From Salisapilia sapeloensis (taxonomy: Eukaryota; Oomycota; Peronosporomycetes; Peronosporales; Salisapiliaceae): DNA of 63,112 nt. Below are positions 54,129 through 63,112 of the stretch, piece after piece. The notes beneath the pieces are model-generated. The model did not search any database and was not told the origin of the DNA. It worked only from the letters and a program-made list of their open reading frames with translations. A program made the position numbers and the translations under genes. Location: positions 1-63,112 of the forward strand of contig JAADVB010000094.1 of the NCBI GenBank assembly GCA_023334545.1. The letters run 5' to 3'. The number at the start of each line of letters is the position of its first letter. Positions within the stretch are counted from its first letter, which is position 1.

Positions 54129-55652
54129 ATGCTTCGAGCGATCCAGCGACTTGCGCCGGCTTCTTGTAGCCGCCGCGGTCTCTTTGCGGCCTCTTCGACT
54201 AGATTTTCGACGACACCGCAACGGTTGGACTATGATACCTGGAATGACCAGGATCTAAAGCACTTCCAAGACGTGCTTGGTGCCGAACGCGTTTTGCGCA
54301 ATCGGGACGACACGGACCCGTTCACGATCGACTGGTTGCAAAAGTACAAGCCTTCCGAGTCGGAACGTGAAAAGTCCCTCGTGCTCAAACCTCGGACGAC
54401 GGAACAGCTTTCGGCTATTCTTCGTCATTGCAACGAACGGAAATTAGCTGTCGTCCCGCAAGGTGGTAACACTGGACTTGTCGGTGGAAGTGTGCCTTTG
54501 CATGATGAAATTGTGATTTCAACGAGCTTGATGAACAACATCGAGTCTTTTGATCCTGTCTCTGGTGTCCTCGTATGTGAAGCTGGATGTATTTTGGAGA
54601 ACTTGGACTCGTACTTGGGCAAGCAAGATTATATGATGCCACTAGATCTTGGTGCTAAAGGCACATGTCAGATTGGAGGCAACGTTTCATCCAATGCAGG
54701 CGGTCTACGATTACTACGCTACGGCTCTTTGCATGGCTCTGTACTAGGCGTTGAAGCCGTTTTGGCAGACGGAACGATCCTCGACTGCCTCAGCACCCTC
54801 CGAAAGGACAACACTGGGTACGATCTAAAGCAGCTTTTCATCGGATCTGAAGGCACATTGGGCTTTGTGACAAAGGTGTCTATTTTGACCCCACCTCGTC
54901 CGAGCTCTGTTAATGTTGCTCTTCTCGGGTGCGAAAGCTTCGAAGCTGTTCAGAGCAACTACGTCACGGCCAAGAAGCACCTGGGAGAAGTACTCTCAGC
55001 AGTCGAGTTCCTGGACAGACCTTCCCTTGACATGGTACTCAGTCGTCCAGAGATTGGCGCAAAGGACCCTCTAGATGGATCTTGCCCCTTTTACATGCTC
55101 ATTGAAACGTCGGGCAGTAATGAATCGCACGACATGGAGAAACTTGAAGGTTACCTCGAAACGGTAATGGGATCCGGAGACGTCGTGGACGGTGCAGTTG
55201 CCCAGGACTTTGAACAGGCACGCAAGCTGTTCCAATTGCGTGAAGACATTACCTTGGCGCTGAGTGCCACTGGCTATGTGTACAAGTACGACATCTCGTT
55301 GCCTATGAGTGAGTATTACAAAGTAGCCGAAGAGATGAGGACGCGGTTGGAGCCTTTGGGTGCTCAAGTCTTTGCCTATGGACATGTGGGGGATTGCAAC
55401 GTCCATTTGAACATTTTGACGCCAGAGTATGATCAAAAGGTGTTTGACGCGATCGAACCGTACGTCTTCGAGTGGACGGCTGAGCGCAATGGAAGCATCA
55501 GTGCAGAGCACGGTGTTGGGTCCCACAAGCCAGAGTACTTGCACCTGGCGAAATCGCCGAGCGCCATCAAGCTCATGCATCAGATGAAGCGGATGATGGA
55601 TCCGAACAACATTTTGAACCCATACAAAGTGCTACCGCCTGAAAACGAATAA
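54129..55652 (+). CDS. D2HGDH: D-2-hydroxyglutarate dehydrogenase, mitochondrial
   Basis: A single-exon protein of 507 residues. The N-terminus (MLRAIQRLAPASCSRRGLF) looks like a mitochondrial presequence. The FAD-binding PCMH domain contains VVPQGGNTGLVGGSVP, GTCQIGGNVSSNAGGLRLLR, YGSLHGSVLGVEAVLADGTI, DLKQLFIGSEGTLGFVT. The C-terminal domain carries YGHVGDCNVHLNI and SAEHGVGSHKPEYL, with the metal-binding histidines, and ends MKRMMDPNNILNPYKVLP. It oxidises D-2-hydroxyglutarate to 2-oxoglutarate and passes electrons to ETF. D-lactate dehydrogenase is a close relative, but length and motifs favour D2HGDH. Confidence 0.92.
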   Translation: MLRAIQRLAPASCSRRGLFAASSTRFSTTPQRLDYDTWNDQDLKHFQDVLGAERVLRNRDDTDPFTIDWLQKYKPSESEREKSLVLKPRTTEQLSAILRHCNERKLAVVPQGGNTGLVGGSVPLHDEIVISTSLMNNIESFDPVSGVLVCEAGCILENLDSYLGKQDYMMPLDLGAKGTCQIGGNVSSNAGGLRLLRYGSLHGSVLGVEAVLADGTILDCLSTLRKDNTGYDLKQLFIGSEGTLGFVTKVSILTPPRPSSVNVALLGCESFEAVQSNYVTAKKHLGEVLSAVEFLDRPSLDMVLSRPEIGAKDPLDGSCPFYMLIETSGSNESHDMEKLEGYLETVMGSGDVVDGAVAQDFEQARKLFQLREDITLALSATGYVYKYDISLPMSEYYKVAEEMRTRLEPLGAQVFAYGHVGDCNVHLNILTPEYDQKVFDAIEPYVFEWTAERNGSISAEHGVGSHKPEYLHLAKSPSAIKLMHQMKRMMDPNNILNPYKVLPPENE

Positions 55653-55766
55653 ATCATTCTTTTCTTTGGAAACTCAGATCTGAGTATTGCTTATTATCTC
55701 TACCAAGTAGATGAGAGTCGTAAAGATGGAAAGGAGATATATTACGCATGTTTATAAAGAAGACGA

Positions 55767-56549
55767 TCAGTCTGACCGAAGGATGAGGTAGTATGTGACC
55801 ATGACGAGGAAGAAGAGCAGAGTTCCGGCCAAAATCGAAAACAGCATGTTCCGATGGCGACGGCGCCTCCGCTCGTCCACCTCCTTCTGGAGGAAGACAG
55901 CAGGCGTCAAGGCCAAGTCCGGGCGAGAGAGGTACAGTTCTGCCTTCTCCTCAATGGTCAGCCTTCGTGGTTGACACCTGCCGACGCACTCTTGGCCTTT
56001 ATAGCAATTGCGACGGAGACATCCGCCGACCGGGTGGTCATCTGCTTCCAAGTCCAGCATAAATCCGACCGAATTTTGTTTACGCAGGCTTGGTGGACCA
56101 GAATTATCGCTGTCGGACCTGACGCGAAGGATGGATGGAAGCGAACACGAGGACGATGCTCGGGTGGTGCGCGAGTTGGTTCCGTCACTTTCGCTATCTG
56201 TATCGCTTTGGTTCGAACCGTTGTCGCTTTGCTCCGGTCCATCTCCTTTCCCGATTCGACCTAGCACTCGCTTCATGAGCGACTCGGGACTCGAGCTGGA
56301 GTCAAAGATGCTGCCGTAGGATGCATCGTCTAACCGCCGGCGCTGGAATGTCTTATACGATTCTTTTTTCGCAATCGAGTACTTTTGTTGGAGGTTTGTT
56401 TTCGGCTTGAGCATAATGGGAAAGCCGGATAGACCGTAGGACGGTGCGCTGACGCGTCCATTGACATCATGGAGGTAGAGGCTGGAGCTGTTCGGGAGGA
56501 GAGGGGACTTCTCGTGCGAACAGTAGTCTCCATCGACGCTTCCAGTCAT
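55767..56549 (-). CDS. Tail-anchored membrane protein of unknown function
   Basis: A 260-residue single-exon protein. The first 190 residues are hydrophilic and rich in Ser/Asp/Arg. A Cys-rich patch (GGCLRRNCYKGQECVGRC) is followed by RRLTIEEKAELYLSRPDLAL, a run of Arg/His (DERRRRRHRN) and one C-terminal membrane segment (MLFSILAGTLLFFLVMVTYYLIL), so it is predicted to be tail-anchored with the bulk in the cytosol. I do not recognise the family. The ATG at 56549 is chosen; the open frame extends 15 codons upstream to a non-ATG codon. The 3' end is 114 bases from D2HGDH. Confidence 0.68.
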   Translation of the reverse strand: MTGSVDGDYCSHEKSPLLPNSSSLYLHDVNGRVSAPSYGLSGFPIMLKPKTNLQQKYSIAKKESYKTFQRRRLDDASYGSIFDSSSSPESLMKRVLGRIGKGDGPEQSDNGSNQSDTDSESDGTNSRTTRASSSCSLPSILRVRSDSDNSGPPSLRKQNSVGFMLDLEADDHPVGGCLRRNCYKGQECVGRCQPRRLTIEEKAELYLSRPDLALTPAVFLQKEVDERRRRRHRNMLFSILAGTLLFFLVMVTYYLILRSD

Positions 56550-59500
56550 TTTTGTCGCTGCCGGGAAAAACTTTTTTAGCTCTGAAAGGTCCAAATAAAA
56601 GTGGGAAGGTGGAAAGCGCAGAAAGATCGCATTTCTGGTCTTGCTTTCGCAACTGATATCAGTGGTAGGCTGTCAGGAATCAAGCGAGGGGGACGGCAGA
56701 CGAGACGTGGACGCACCCTCAAGTCGCAACACCGTTAGAGAGGTTGCTTGGTGCCCAACGGCTCGCTACCGGTCCATCGTTATAAGCGTTACCGTAGGAG
56801 GGTCTCTTAGACCCGTGGGCTCAGGGCGGTGGATGCAAGTCGATGGCGCGATCCTCTTTTTCTAAAGTTCAACCAACATCTTCTGGGATTGTTTTCAATT
56901 TACAGCTTGATCAAAAACTTCAAGAAGTGGAAATTGACTTGGAAACAGCTCGGCAGAGGCTACCTGCATGTCACTGTCGAGCAGCTATTTTCGGCAACCG
57001 AATGGAAACCCCAGCGACTCCGCACAAAGACTTGCGGCACATAGGCTTGGAAACGCAAGAACGGAGTGGGCATCACTGTGCGCATGAGCTATGATAGATA
57101 GCAAGATGTCGTAGATTAGGGATGCTGGCCGGATGTTAAACTTCATACTCAAACGGTTGGCTTCAATGAGAGATGATAGACATGTTTTCCATCGCTGTCT
57201 ACCGCTATCTACTGCTTGTCTATGACTGCTAACTCTCAGCTTAGATGTCTTAGAGTATTAAAAACTGGAAATCGAGTGTACCACCGGCAAGCAATCGTAG
57301 TGATGGAAACTTTGTGTTTCGTGCAATTTTACTGGGCCGAATGTCAAACATCGTTACTATTATAAACATGGCATTCTGTGGAATACGCTTAGACTACAGT
57401 GGCACACCGACTGGAATAACTTCATGCTTTTGGACCGCATGCAGGTCGATTTCATATGTGAGTGCTGGATTTCAATCAGTTGCTAACATTGCATCACCCG
57501 TATCTTATCTAAAATCTTAAATGCCGATGATTGTAGCTAACCAGAATGGCTACATGAACGTAGCTGTATGTAAATAGCGTAAGCAATTTGATCTTGCAGA
57601 GCAATCCCCCGCTAGAGTATGGTCAATACCATTGAAGAGGAGTGTAAATAGTATTATATTAAAATGTTTATTCGATCTGCGCATGGAAGAGATCCGTGGA
57701 TATGTTCGTGTGTCTGAACAAGGAATAAGATTTCCGAACATAGTCGACGCTCAAGCTAAACTGTGCTTTCAATAGCAGCACTTTGGCACGTTTTAAGGCA
57801 GGAATGCGATGTTTAAAAGCTAAGAAAGTACAGTCTCTGCAAGCATATGCAAACCTTTAGAATCATATCGATTTGTTGGACTTTTGTTTCTCAACTAGTA
57901 TGTCCGCTAGAGTGAACGCTAGGACAAAGATATGCGTAGATTTACAGGGACGCAGGATAAGAAGACATGATCAAGGGTACAAGGAAGGATAAAATCTGCC
58001 TCTATTCATCTTGCGCCATGTCCTTCCGAGTTTAAAATGAAGATTAACTTTAGTGTGTATGAGGAGGCAATATAATCGAGCATCACGCAGTATATAATTG
58101 ATCGATAGGAAGAAGGAAATAAATAACTTATCATCTGAAAAATGTGCGTCACAAATAGCAGGTACACAGAGCCAAAGTATATCATCGAGCACAATGTTCC
58201 CTAGGTACAACTAGAATTTTTTTGCTCTTTAAACCCTTTGATGTGAACGTCCAAGTGAGATTTGCTTGTATACTCTCAACTAAAGTCTGACTTGCACTCG
58301 AATGGACTTAAAGGCAATAAGTTACCGCCGGATCTGATCATGTGGTCTGAGTGCCAAATGTTGAAGTAGCATTGAAGCCAAGTTGAAGTCGTGATATTCT
58401 TGTCACGTGCCAAAATCCATAAGCATTCTAAAGTCTCTAACGGATAGAACCAGAAAACTAATTACTTTGCTTTATGGTCAAGCTTTGGGCTATCTACCAC
58501 CATCAATGTGGAGAAAACGGAAGAAACTATGAGCAAGCTGAAGAAGTAGCTTGTGTTCTAGCTAAGGTTCTGCCCTAGCTATACTAGTCGTTTCAGCCAC
58601 ATTTACTGCAAAAGATCGTGGATGAAAACGTGCAGTCATGAGCTGTATAAATTCGCCAGTTTTTAAAACGGCTCAAAAATCTTACGCCAAAATTCTGAAG
58701 TTACTGCACAGCCTGCGCAGTTAATGGAACGTCAGTAGTGATACACACTCAAGAGCATAACTAAGAGTGACAGCTACGTACCATCTCTTCGCTGTTAGTC
58801 CCTTCATGAGCATGACTATATTAACAAGAAAGAGATGCAAGTCGATGCATAGTGGTCAAAACTTCAACAATTGTCGGATCTAAGTTCGGAGTATAGCTAG
58901 TTTCGTGCATTGTAAAGTATCTACGTATTAATTCATGCACCTAGTAATGAAAGTATCAAGTCAATGATCAAGTTGTACTACCTAGCTGGCATACTAGTGT
59001 GGCTTGCTTACATTAGCTTGGATTGTATAATCAAGTATAGTAAATGTGTGAACAGAGCTATGGCCTATTTTAATGCCGATGTAATACAGCAGATTGAGTA
59101 ATACTTAAATTGGTAGAAGCGTTGCTTGAGTACCACTCTCCCAGATATCTAGCCACTCATCGCTTAGAAGCTTCAATTTAAAATGGAAGAAATAGATCAG
59201 CATGCACTTCAACGTCAACGTCGCCTCTACATCTCTTCCCGGATCAGGTCAGGTTTTCGCGGGATTCCTTCTCCCAGCGAAAGGGTCGCGGTAGACTGCA
59301 TCATCTTCGATTGTTGGAAGAGTTAGACAGAGTACTAAGTCGAATGTAGACTCCAACTGCGCATATAGCATGGCTTGAAATTATTCTAAAGAAAATAGCA
59401 AGACAAGATACTTCTCATATAAAACATAATTATATGTAGATTATATCGGGTGTAACACATCTTCACTCGTACGCTCCTCTCGGCACCATACACGGTCTTA

Positions 59501-59578
59501 TACACTCGCGACCTACTATGCACTTGTCTTTGTACGATTCCATGCATCTCTGTGAACATGGTCATTCATACCACGCAC
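56550..59578. other. Gene-poor intergenic block of about 3 kb
   Basis: No gene is supported. The first 350 bases are GC-richer and contain a small perfect hairpin (56800-56814). From about 57.1 kb the DNA is AT-rich, with only short unrelated frames. No terminal repeats, reverse transcriptase or transposase motif was recognised. Confidence 0.5.
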
Positions 59579-59980
59579 TCAAACGTCTTCTGGTTCTTCC
59601 GAAATGCTAGGCAGCTGACGCTTTCGTCGTCGAAACTTGGCGACAATCCACATGCGTCGAGTCATGGTAACTTTCTTTCCACCGACACGCTCCGTTCGCT
59701 GGCCGACAATGTCGAGGTCAGGCGGAATGTCCACTGGTGCGATCGTCTGGTAGTCCATGAGAAGGAGGTTGAATTTGTAAAACTTTTCTTTGCATCTCTT
59801 TCGGATTCGTCGCTTCAGAGCGACAGCTTCCGCCCAGAGCAAACTGGCAGCAGGCGTGGTAACCACCTTGACCGGTTGCACAACAGCGCTGTCAGTGGCA
59901 CCTTTGGAGACCTTGGCATTGCTCTTGGTTTCCTTGGTTTCCACCGACCGAAACGGCCGAATCCTGCTAAGAAGCGGCAT
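59579..59980 (-). CDS. Small basic hypothetical protein
   Basis: A 133-residue open frame from an ATG. It is rich in Lys/Arg/Val, with a basic stretch AVALKRRIRKRCKEKFYKFN in the middle, a DIPPDLDIVGQRTERVGGKK segment and a basic RRMWIVAKFRRRKRQLP near the end. The N-terminus (MPLLSRIRPFRSV) could be a mitochondrial presequence, and a mitochondrial ribosomal or RNA-binding role is possible, but no family is recognised. GC content is higher than in the flanking AT-rich DNA, which supports coding. Confidence 0.5.
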   Translation of the reverse strand: MPLLSRIRPFRSVETKETKSNAKVSKGATDSAVVQPVKVVTTPAASLLWAEAVALKRRIRKRCKEKFYKFNLLLMDYQTIAPVDIPPDLDIVGQRTERVGGKKVTMTRRMWIVAKFRRRKRQLPSISEEPEDV

Positions 59981-61589
59981 CTTGTTTGGCTTTCTTTGGG
60001 CTATCCAAGCGAGCGAGAATTCGAATGTGAGCTTTTGCTGAGCCTACGAACTGGATGGGTACGCTGGACCTATCATTGAAGTCGGCCGACCAAACATTTT
60101 TATTACGCTTCACCTCGTGCGCCACGCCGAAACCTGCGAAAGTCGAAGCGCGCACCAATCACAGCAGTCCCTTTCGCTTGCTCAAGCTTTCGACATACCT
60201 GATGGAGCGGTAACTTGTTTATGTCTGCCATCGCATTTGATCTTTAAGAAAACAATGGATGGCATAGACTATTTTGTAGTGACGTCATGTGCATCAGTGT
60301 GCATGTCGCTTTTGCATACCTACCAAGAGAAATCTCGCGCGTGTCTTGACAATACTAGTGGCGGTACCACTGCGTGAGTGCGTGTCAGGAGTGCATGTTG
60401 GCATCGCCTTCGGCACGATGAGGATACAGAGCAAAATGCTTCGACAGATAACTTGCAAGCTACATGTAGACATTTAATCAAGTGCTTCGTCGCATGTATT
60501 ACATGCACCACGCCTTAAACATTTCTATGGCTCTGACCTGCATGCAAACAGAAAGCGACAACAGCGACCAATGAATCATGAAAGCGCGTGGATATGGAAT
60601 CGTATGGAAATTACGATCATGCTAATCCAAGCTGTAAGAGCACGAACGTGCAAACGGAAGCATAAAACTGAAGTAGTTTGCAATCGTCACTCTGATCTTT
60701 CCAACGTGCCGCGTGTGTCGCGTCATAGGAAACTAGCGTTCACCCGGGCACACACTTCATGCACCAATGACATTAAGCCCAGTCAAGAAATCACGTGGAC
60801 GAATCAATTCGGAAAGCACGAGGATCTCTTTAGAGGTTTATAAACTGCTGCAAATACTTGTTTGCATGCGGGTGATGAGAGCAGAGTGATATTCCTTTCA
60901 ATACGAATTGATAGTCGTGGAAGGAGCTCACCACGAGTGAACTTAGTAGTTTGTGCAGTCAAACTTGATCGCTTCTAATCAATGCTGTCATGTAAGGCTT
61001 TAGCCTTGCAGTGTACCATTATCTTTGTGCGTATGTCCATCAAGGAAGAGCAAGTTCGAAATGAAACATTCGTTTTGATGAAGTATCCATCTCTTTCAAA
61101 CACTCTTTACAGCACGCATGTGAGTCAGTGACACAGCGATGAAGAAGCTCATGCCTACCACGTGGATAGCTTTTAAAGTTAAACACTTGAATTGATTGTT
61201 CGTATGGGTAACGATGATATAGCTACCCAGAATCTCCTGATCATTTGTACATTCATATCGCCACTTATTTGTAGGTTCTCTAGCCATCACTGTGTTGCAG
61301 GATATCGCTTGCCTGACATCGTTCTGACCATAAAACAGTGTATTTTTGCAATTGGGTGGATGGAGGATAGCCGATAAGCCAAGCTTCCAATTACGAATTA
61401 CAAGACAATCTTGCATAGCAATCAAGTGAGGATAGTAGCAGCTCCCATGCACTGCAGTAAGCTACAACCAAGTATTTTAAAAAGCACAAACACAGATTTT
61501 TATCGTCTTCTTCCTTATCCCGATCAATGGATTTGGTAACTTACGATAGATACTAATACATACGCTGCTACTCTTTATAAACTTCGCAG
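59981..61589. other. Intergenic, nothing recognised
   Basis: Short frames only, on both strands, with no motifs. It would hold the promoter of the small basic protein and the 3' flank of the RING gene. Confidence 0.45.
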
Positions 61590-62390
61590 TCACTTCGCGC
61601 TATCTCTGCATGTAGGACAGCTCACGGACGAGTTAAACCACACGCAGAGGCACGAATCATGGAATCGATGTCCACACGGCATTTCGACACCGTTCGCACC
61701 GGCTAAGTCAGGATCTTGTGGAATGCGCACCAGATCAAGGCAAATGGCACATTCCTCATCGTCTTCCGGCTCAACGGGTTGTGCGCCCACCTCCTTTGAA
61801 GTCGCCACTGGCTCAAGCGGCCTCAACTGCTCCATCGCTTGATCTTCGTCTTGATACTCAATATGGCAGAACTCTTCCGTCATCCGCCAGATCTCGCGTA
61901 GAGTCTTGCAAGACGGCAAGTAGGTCGCGTTCAGCGCAACTATCTGCATGACTTTATAAAAGAAGTTCTCGATACGATAGATCTTTTCCGAGAGATGGCT
62001 GTTTCCAATTGCTGCCGACATTGGAATCTTCTTCCAGGCTTTGATTTGGTCCTTCAAGCTCTCACACACGGTGCAATCGTACTTAGAGGATATGGATCCG
62101 CGTGATGATACTTTCGTGGCATCTTTCTGGCAAAGATTCTCTTTCATCATGTGCAGTAACCTCGACTCAAAGTGTCTGACTTTGGCCACGGAAGTGACGA
62201 AATGCCATTCCGGTCCTTGAGGCGGCACCATGTACACGATGAAAGCTGCGGACCAGTGCTTGCTGTCCGAAACCGAGTAGCCAATGCGAATGCCGAGATG
62301 ATCCAGACTAGCGCCACGATGAATGTCGGCCAATTCCTCAATACGAGAGACGGACTGCTGTGGCGTCGGATTGGCGATTGATACGGCCAT
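61590..62390 (-). CDS. RING-H2 finger protein with PX-like N-terminus (putative E3 ubiquitin ligase)
   Basis: A 266-residue single-exon protein. The C-terminal RING-H2 finger has Cys214, Cys217, Cys239, His241, His244, Cys247, Cys258 and Cys261 (ECAICLDLV ... MPCGHRFHDSCLCVWF ... SCPTCR), predicted to bind two Zn ions and recruit an E2. Residues about 28-175 resemble a PX domain: a strand run (DHLGIRIGYSV, WSAAFIVYMV, EWHFVTSVAKVRHFESRLLH) and later helices, with a CxxC pair (CTVC) in the loop. That suggests phosphoinositide-dependent membrane targeting, though the PX call is tentative. A ubiquitin ligase role is inferred from the RING. Confidence 0.8.
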   Translation of the reverse strand: MAVSIANPTPQQSVSRIEELADIHRGASLDHLGIRIGYSVSDSKHWSAAFIVYMVPPQGPEWHFVTSVAKVRHFESRLLHMMKENLCQKDATKVSSRGSISSKYDCTVCESLKDQIKAWKKIPMSAAIGNSHLSEKIYRIENFFYKVMQIVALNATYLPSCKTLREIWRMTEEFCHIEYQDEDQAMEQLRPLEPVATSKEVGAQPVEPEDDEECAICLDLVRIPQDPDLAGANGVEMPCGHRFHDSCLCVWFNSSVSCPTCRDSAK

Positions 62391-63112
62391 CGGTTGAAGA
62401 GGTTGCGAAGCTTACGACGTGGATGACAAGTTGGGAAGTGATCGACAGACAGATAGCAAGGTCTGAGATATTGCTATCTGATAAGCCAGTAGCTAGGAGC
62501 GAGAACGTTCGCGTGTGTCCAAATCTATTTTTTCTCACAATTGCATTGGACACGAACCTTTCCGAGTTGTTTGGTCGAAGATGATAAACTTTTCATATGA
62601 GTGACTCATCTGATCAGGTGTGAAGCAAAGCACTTTAGCTGCAAGGAGAAGCCACGCGAAAGCCAATGGCTTGGCCAGATGTCCATGATTCATACAAAAT
62701 CTTAGCTTATCTATTACTAATTCAGACTTGTATTCCGACTTTCGCTAAGAAGCATACGTATATTTTTCGCTTGTACATGTATCTCATTCTCAGCAATACA
62801 CTTCGCATTTATACGGCGTTCAGCACTCATCGCTAAAGGTATCCCACGAGCCTTCAACTCATATGCTACTGGTCTTGACAGACTTTACTTGATACGCCGG
62901 ATATGATATACGCTTCAAACTCTACTTGGATTCATACGACTGTATTAATTCACTCATCTTCTCCTTTACATTTCACATCTCTCTACTCGAAATGGCCGCT
63001 CCTGCCTTGATTTTCTGCTCGATGCGGCTTTGGCGGGAGATTTGAACGTGGATTCGACTTGATCACAAGTCTTGGGTCGCCTGGGGTGCGATTTTGAGTC
63101 GATGTGTCCCGC
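62391..63112. other. Window end, no supported gene
   Basis: An ATG at 62992 follows a CT-rich stretch and could be the first exon of a gene cut by the window edge, but its frame closes after 17 codons unless spliced. Confidence 0.35.

Noticed and set aside
56800-56814. Perfect hairpin GGGTCT-CTT-AGACCC in a GC-rich patch followed by a T-run near 56860
   Set aside because: Considered as a Pol III RNA gene, but no A/B boxes, snRNA, SRP or RNase P motifs were found; a 6-bp hairpin alone is expected by chance.
57300-57520. 68-codon frame in the gene-poor block, considered as a transposon or effector remnant
   Set aside because: No reverse transcriptase, transposase, signal peptide or RxLR-type motif is visible, and the frame is short.
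62992-63045. ATG with a short frame at the window edge
   Set aside because: The frame ends after 17 codons and no homology can be seen; it could be a first exon, but the window ends before this can be judged.

Overview
The window reads as nuclear DNA of an oomycete (Stramenopila). The reasons are: densely packed protein genes on both strands; introns of mostly about 47 to 90 bases with GT..AG ends; eukaryote-only machinery (26S proteasome lid, COPI coat, ER-associated degradation, a BET bromodomain protein, a linker histone, Ric8, Mo25); eukaryotic tRNA genes; and lineage-typical families such as Hsp70-TPR and C2-DysF proteins. Two centriole/flagellum genes imply a zoospore-forming species. 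Moderate GC suggests a downy-mildew-like or white-rust-like genome, but the species cannot be named from sequence alone. No CRISPR, prokaryotic operon, intact transposon or obvious effector gene (signal peptide plus RxLR) was seen.

Layout. 0.8-10.2 kb: a trehalose-phosphate synthase/phosphatase-like protein whose catalytic motifs look degenerate, Ric8 (G-alpha chaperone), a secretory FKBP isomerase, a pentameric ligand-gated-channel-like protein and proteasome subunit Rpn5. 10.2-17.2 kb: pICln, a sugar-porter MFS carrier, mitochondrial aspartate aminotransferase with eight exons, and a multipass membrane protein of unknown family. 17.2-25.8 kb: an Hsp110-type chaperone that lacks the beta substrate-binding domain and carries a C-terminal TPR; three C2-domain paralogues, two with a DysF domain; a tRNA-Ala/tRNA-His pair one base apart; a NEMP-like membrane protein; and a Vma12/TMEM199-like V-ATPase assembly factor. 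25.8-32.2 kb: beta-COP and a large ERAD protein joining an OS-9-type MRH lectin domain to an EDEM mannosidase and a PA domain. 32.5-41.5 kb: linker histone, a coiled-coil protein, a BET bromodomain protein and isovaleryl-CoA dehydrogenase. 42-47 kb: CEP131-like and CCDC146/MBO2-like coiled-coil proteins, end to end. 48.5-56.5 kb: an EDR2-C (DUF1336) protein, Mo25, a putative M1AP meiotic homologue, REI1/ZNF622, D-2-hydroxyglutarate dehydrogenase and a tail-anchored protein. 56.5-63.1 kb: a sparse, AT-richer tail with one small basic ORF and a RING-H2 protein.

Several neighbours share a theme. FKBP, Vma12-like, beta-COP and the MRH-EDEM fusion all serve the secretory pathway, and CEP131 and CCDC146 both serve the basal body or axoneme. 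Convergent genes are separated by as little as 15-41 bases (TPS/Ric8, CEP131/CCDC146, M1AP/ZNF622, membrane protein/Hsp70-TPR, beta-COP/EDEM), so 3' UTRs probably overlap. Divergent pairs (Ric8/FKBP, Vma12/beta-COP) share promoters of about 100 bases.

Exon coordinates were worked out by eye from splice signals and reading-frame continuity; all multi-exon models given with exact exons sum to whole codons. Family names come from recognising motifs, not from a database search.
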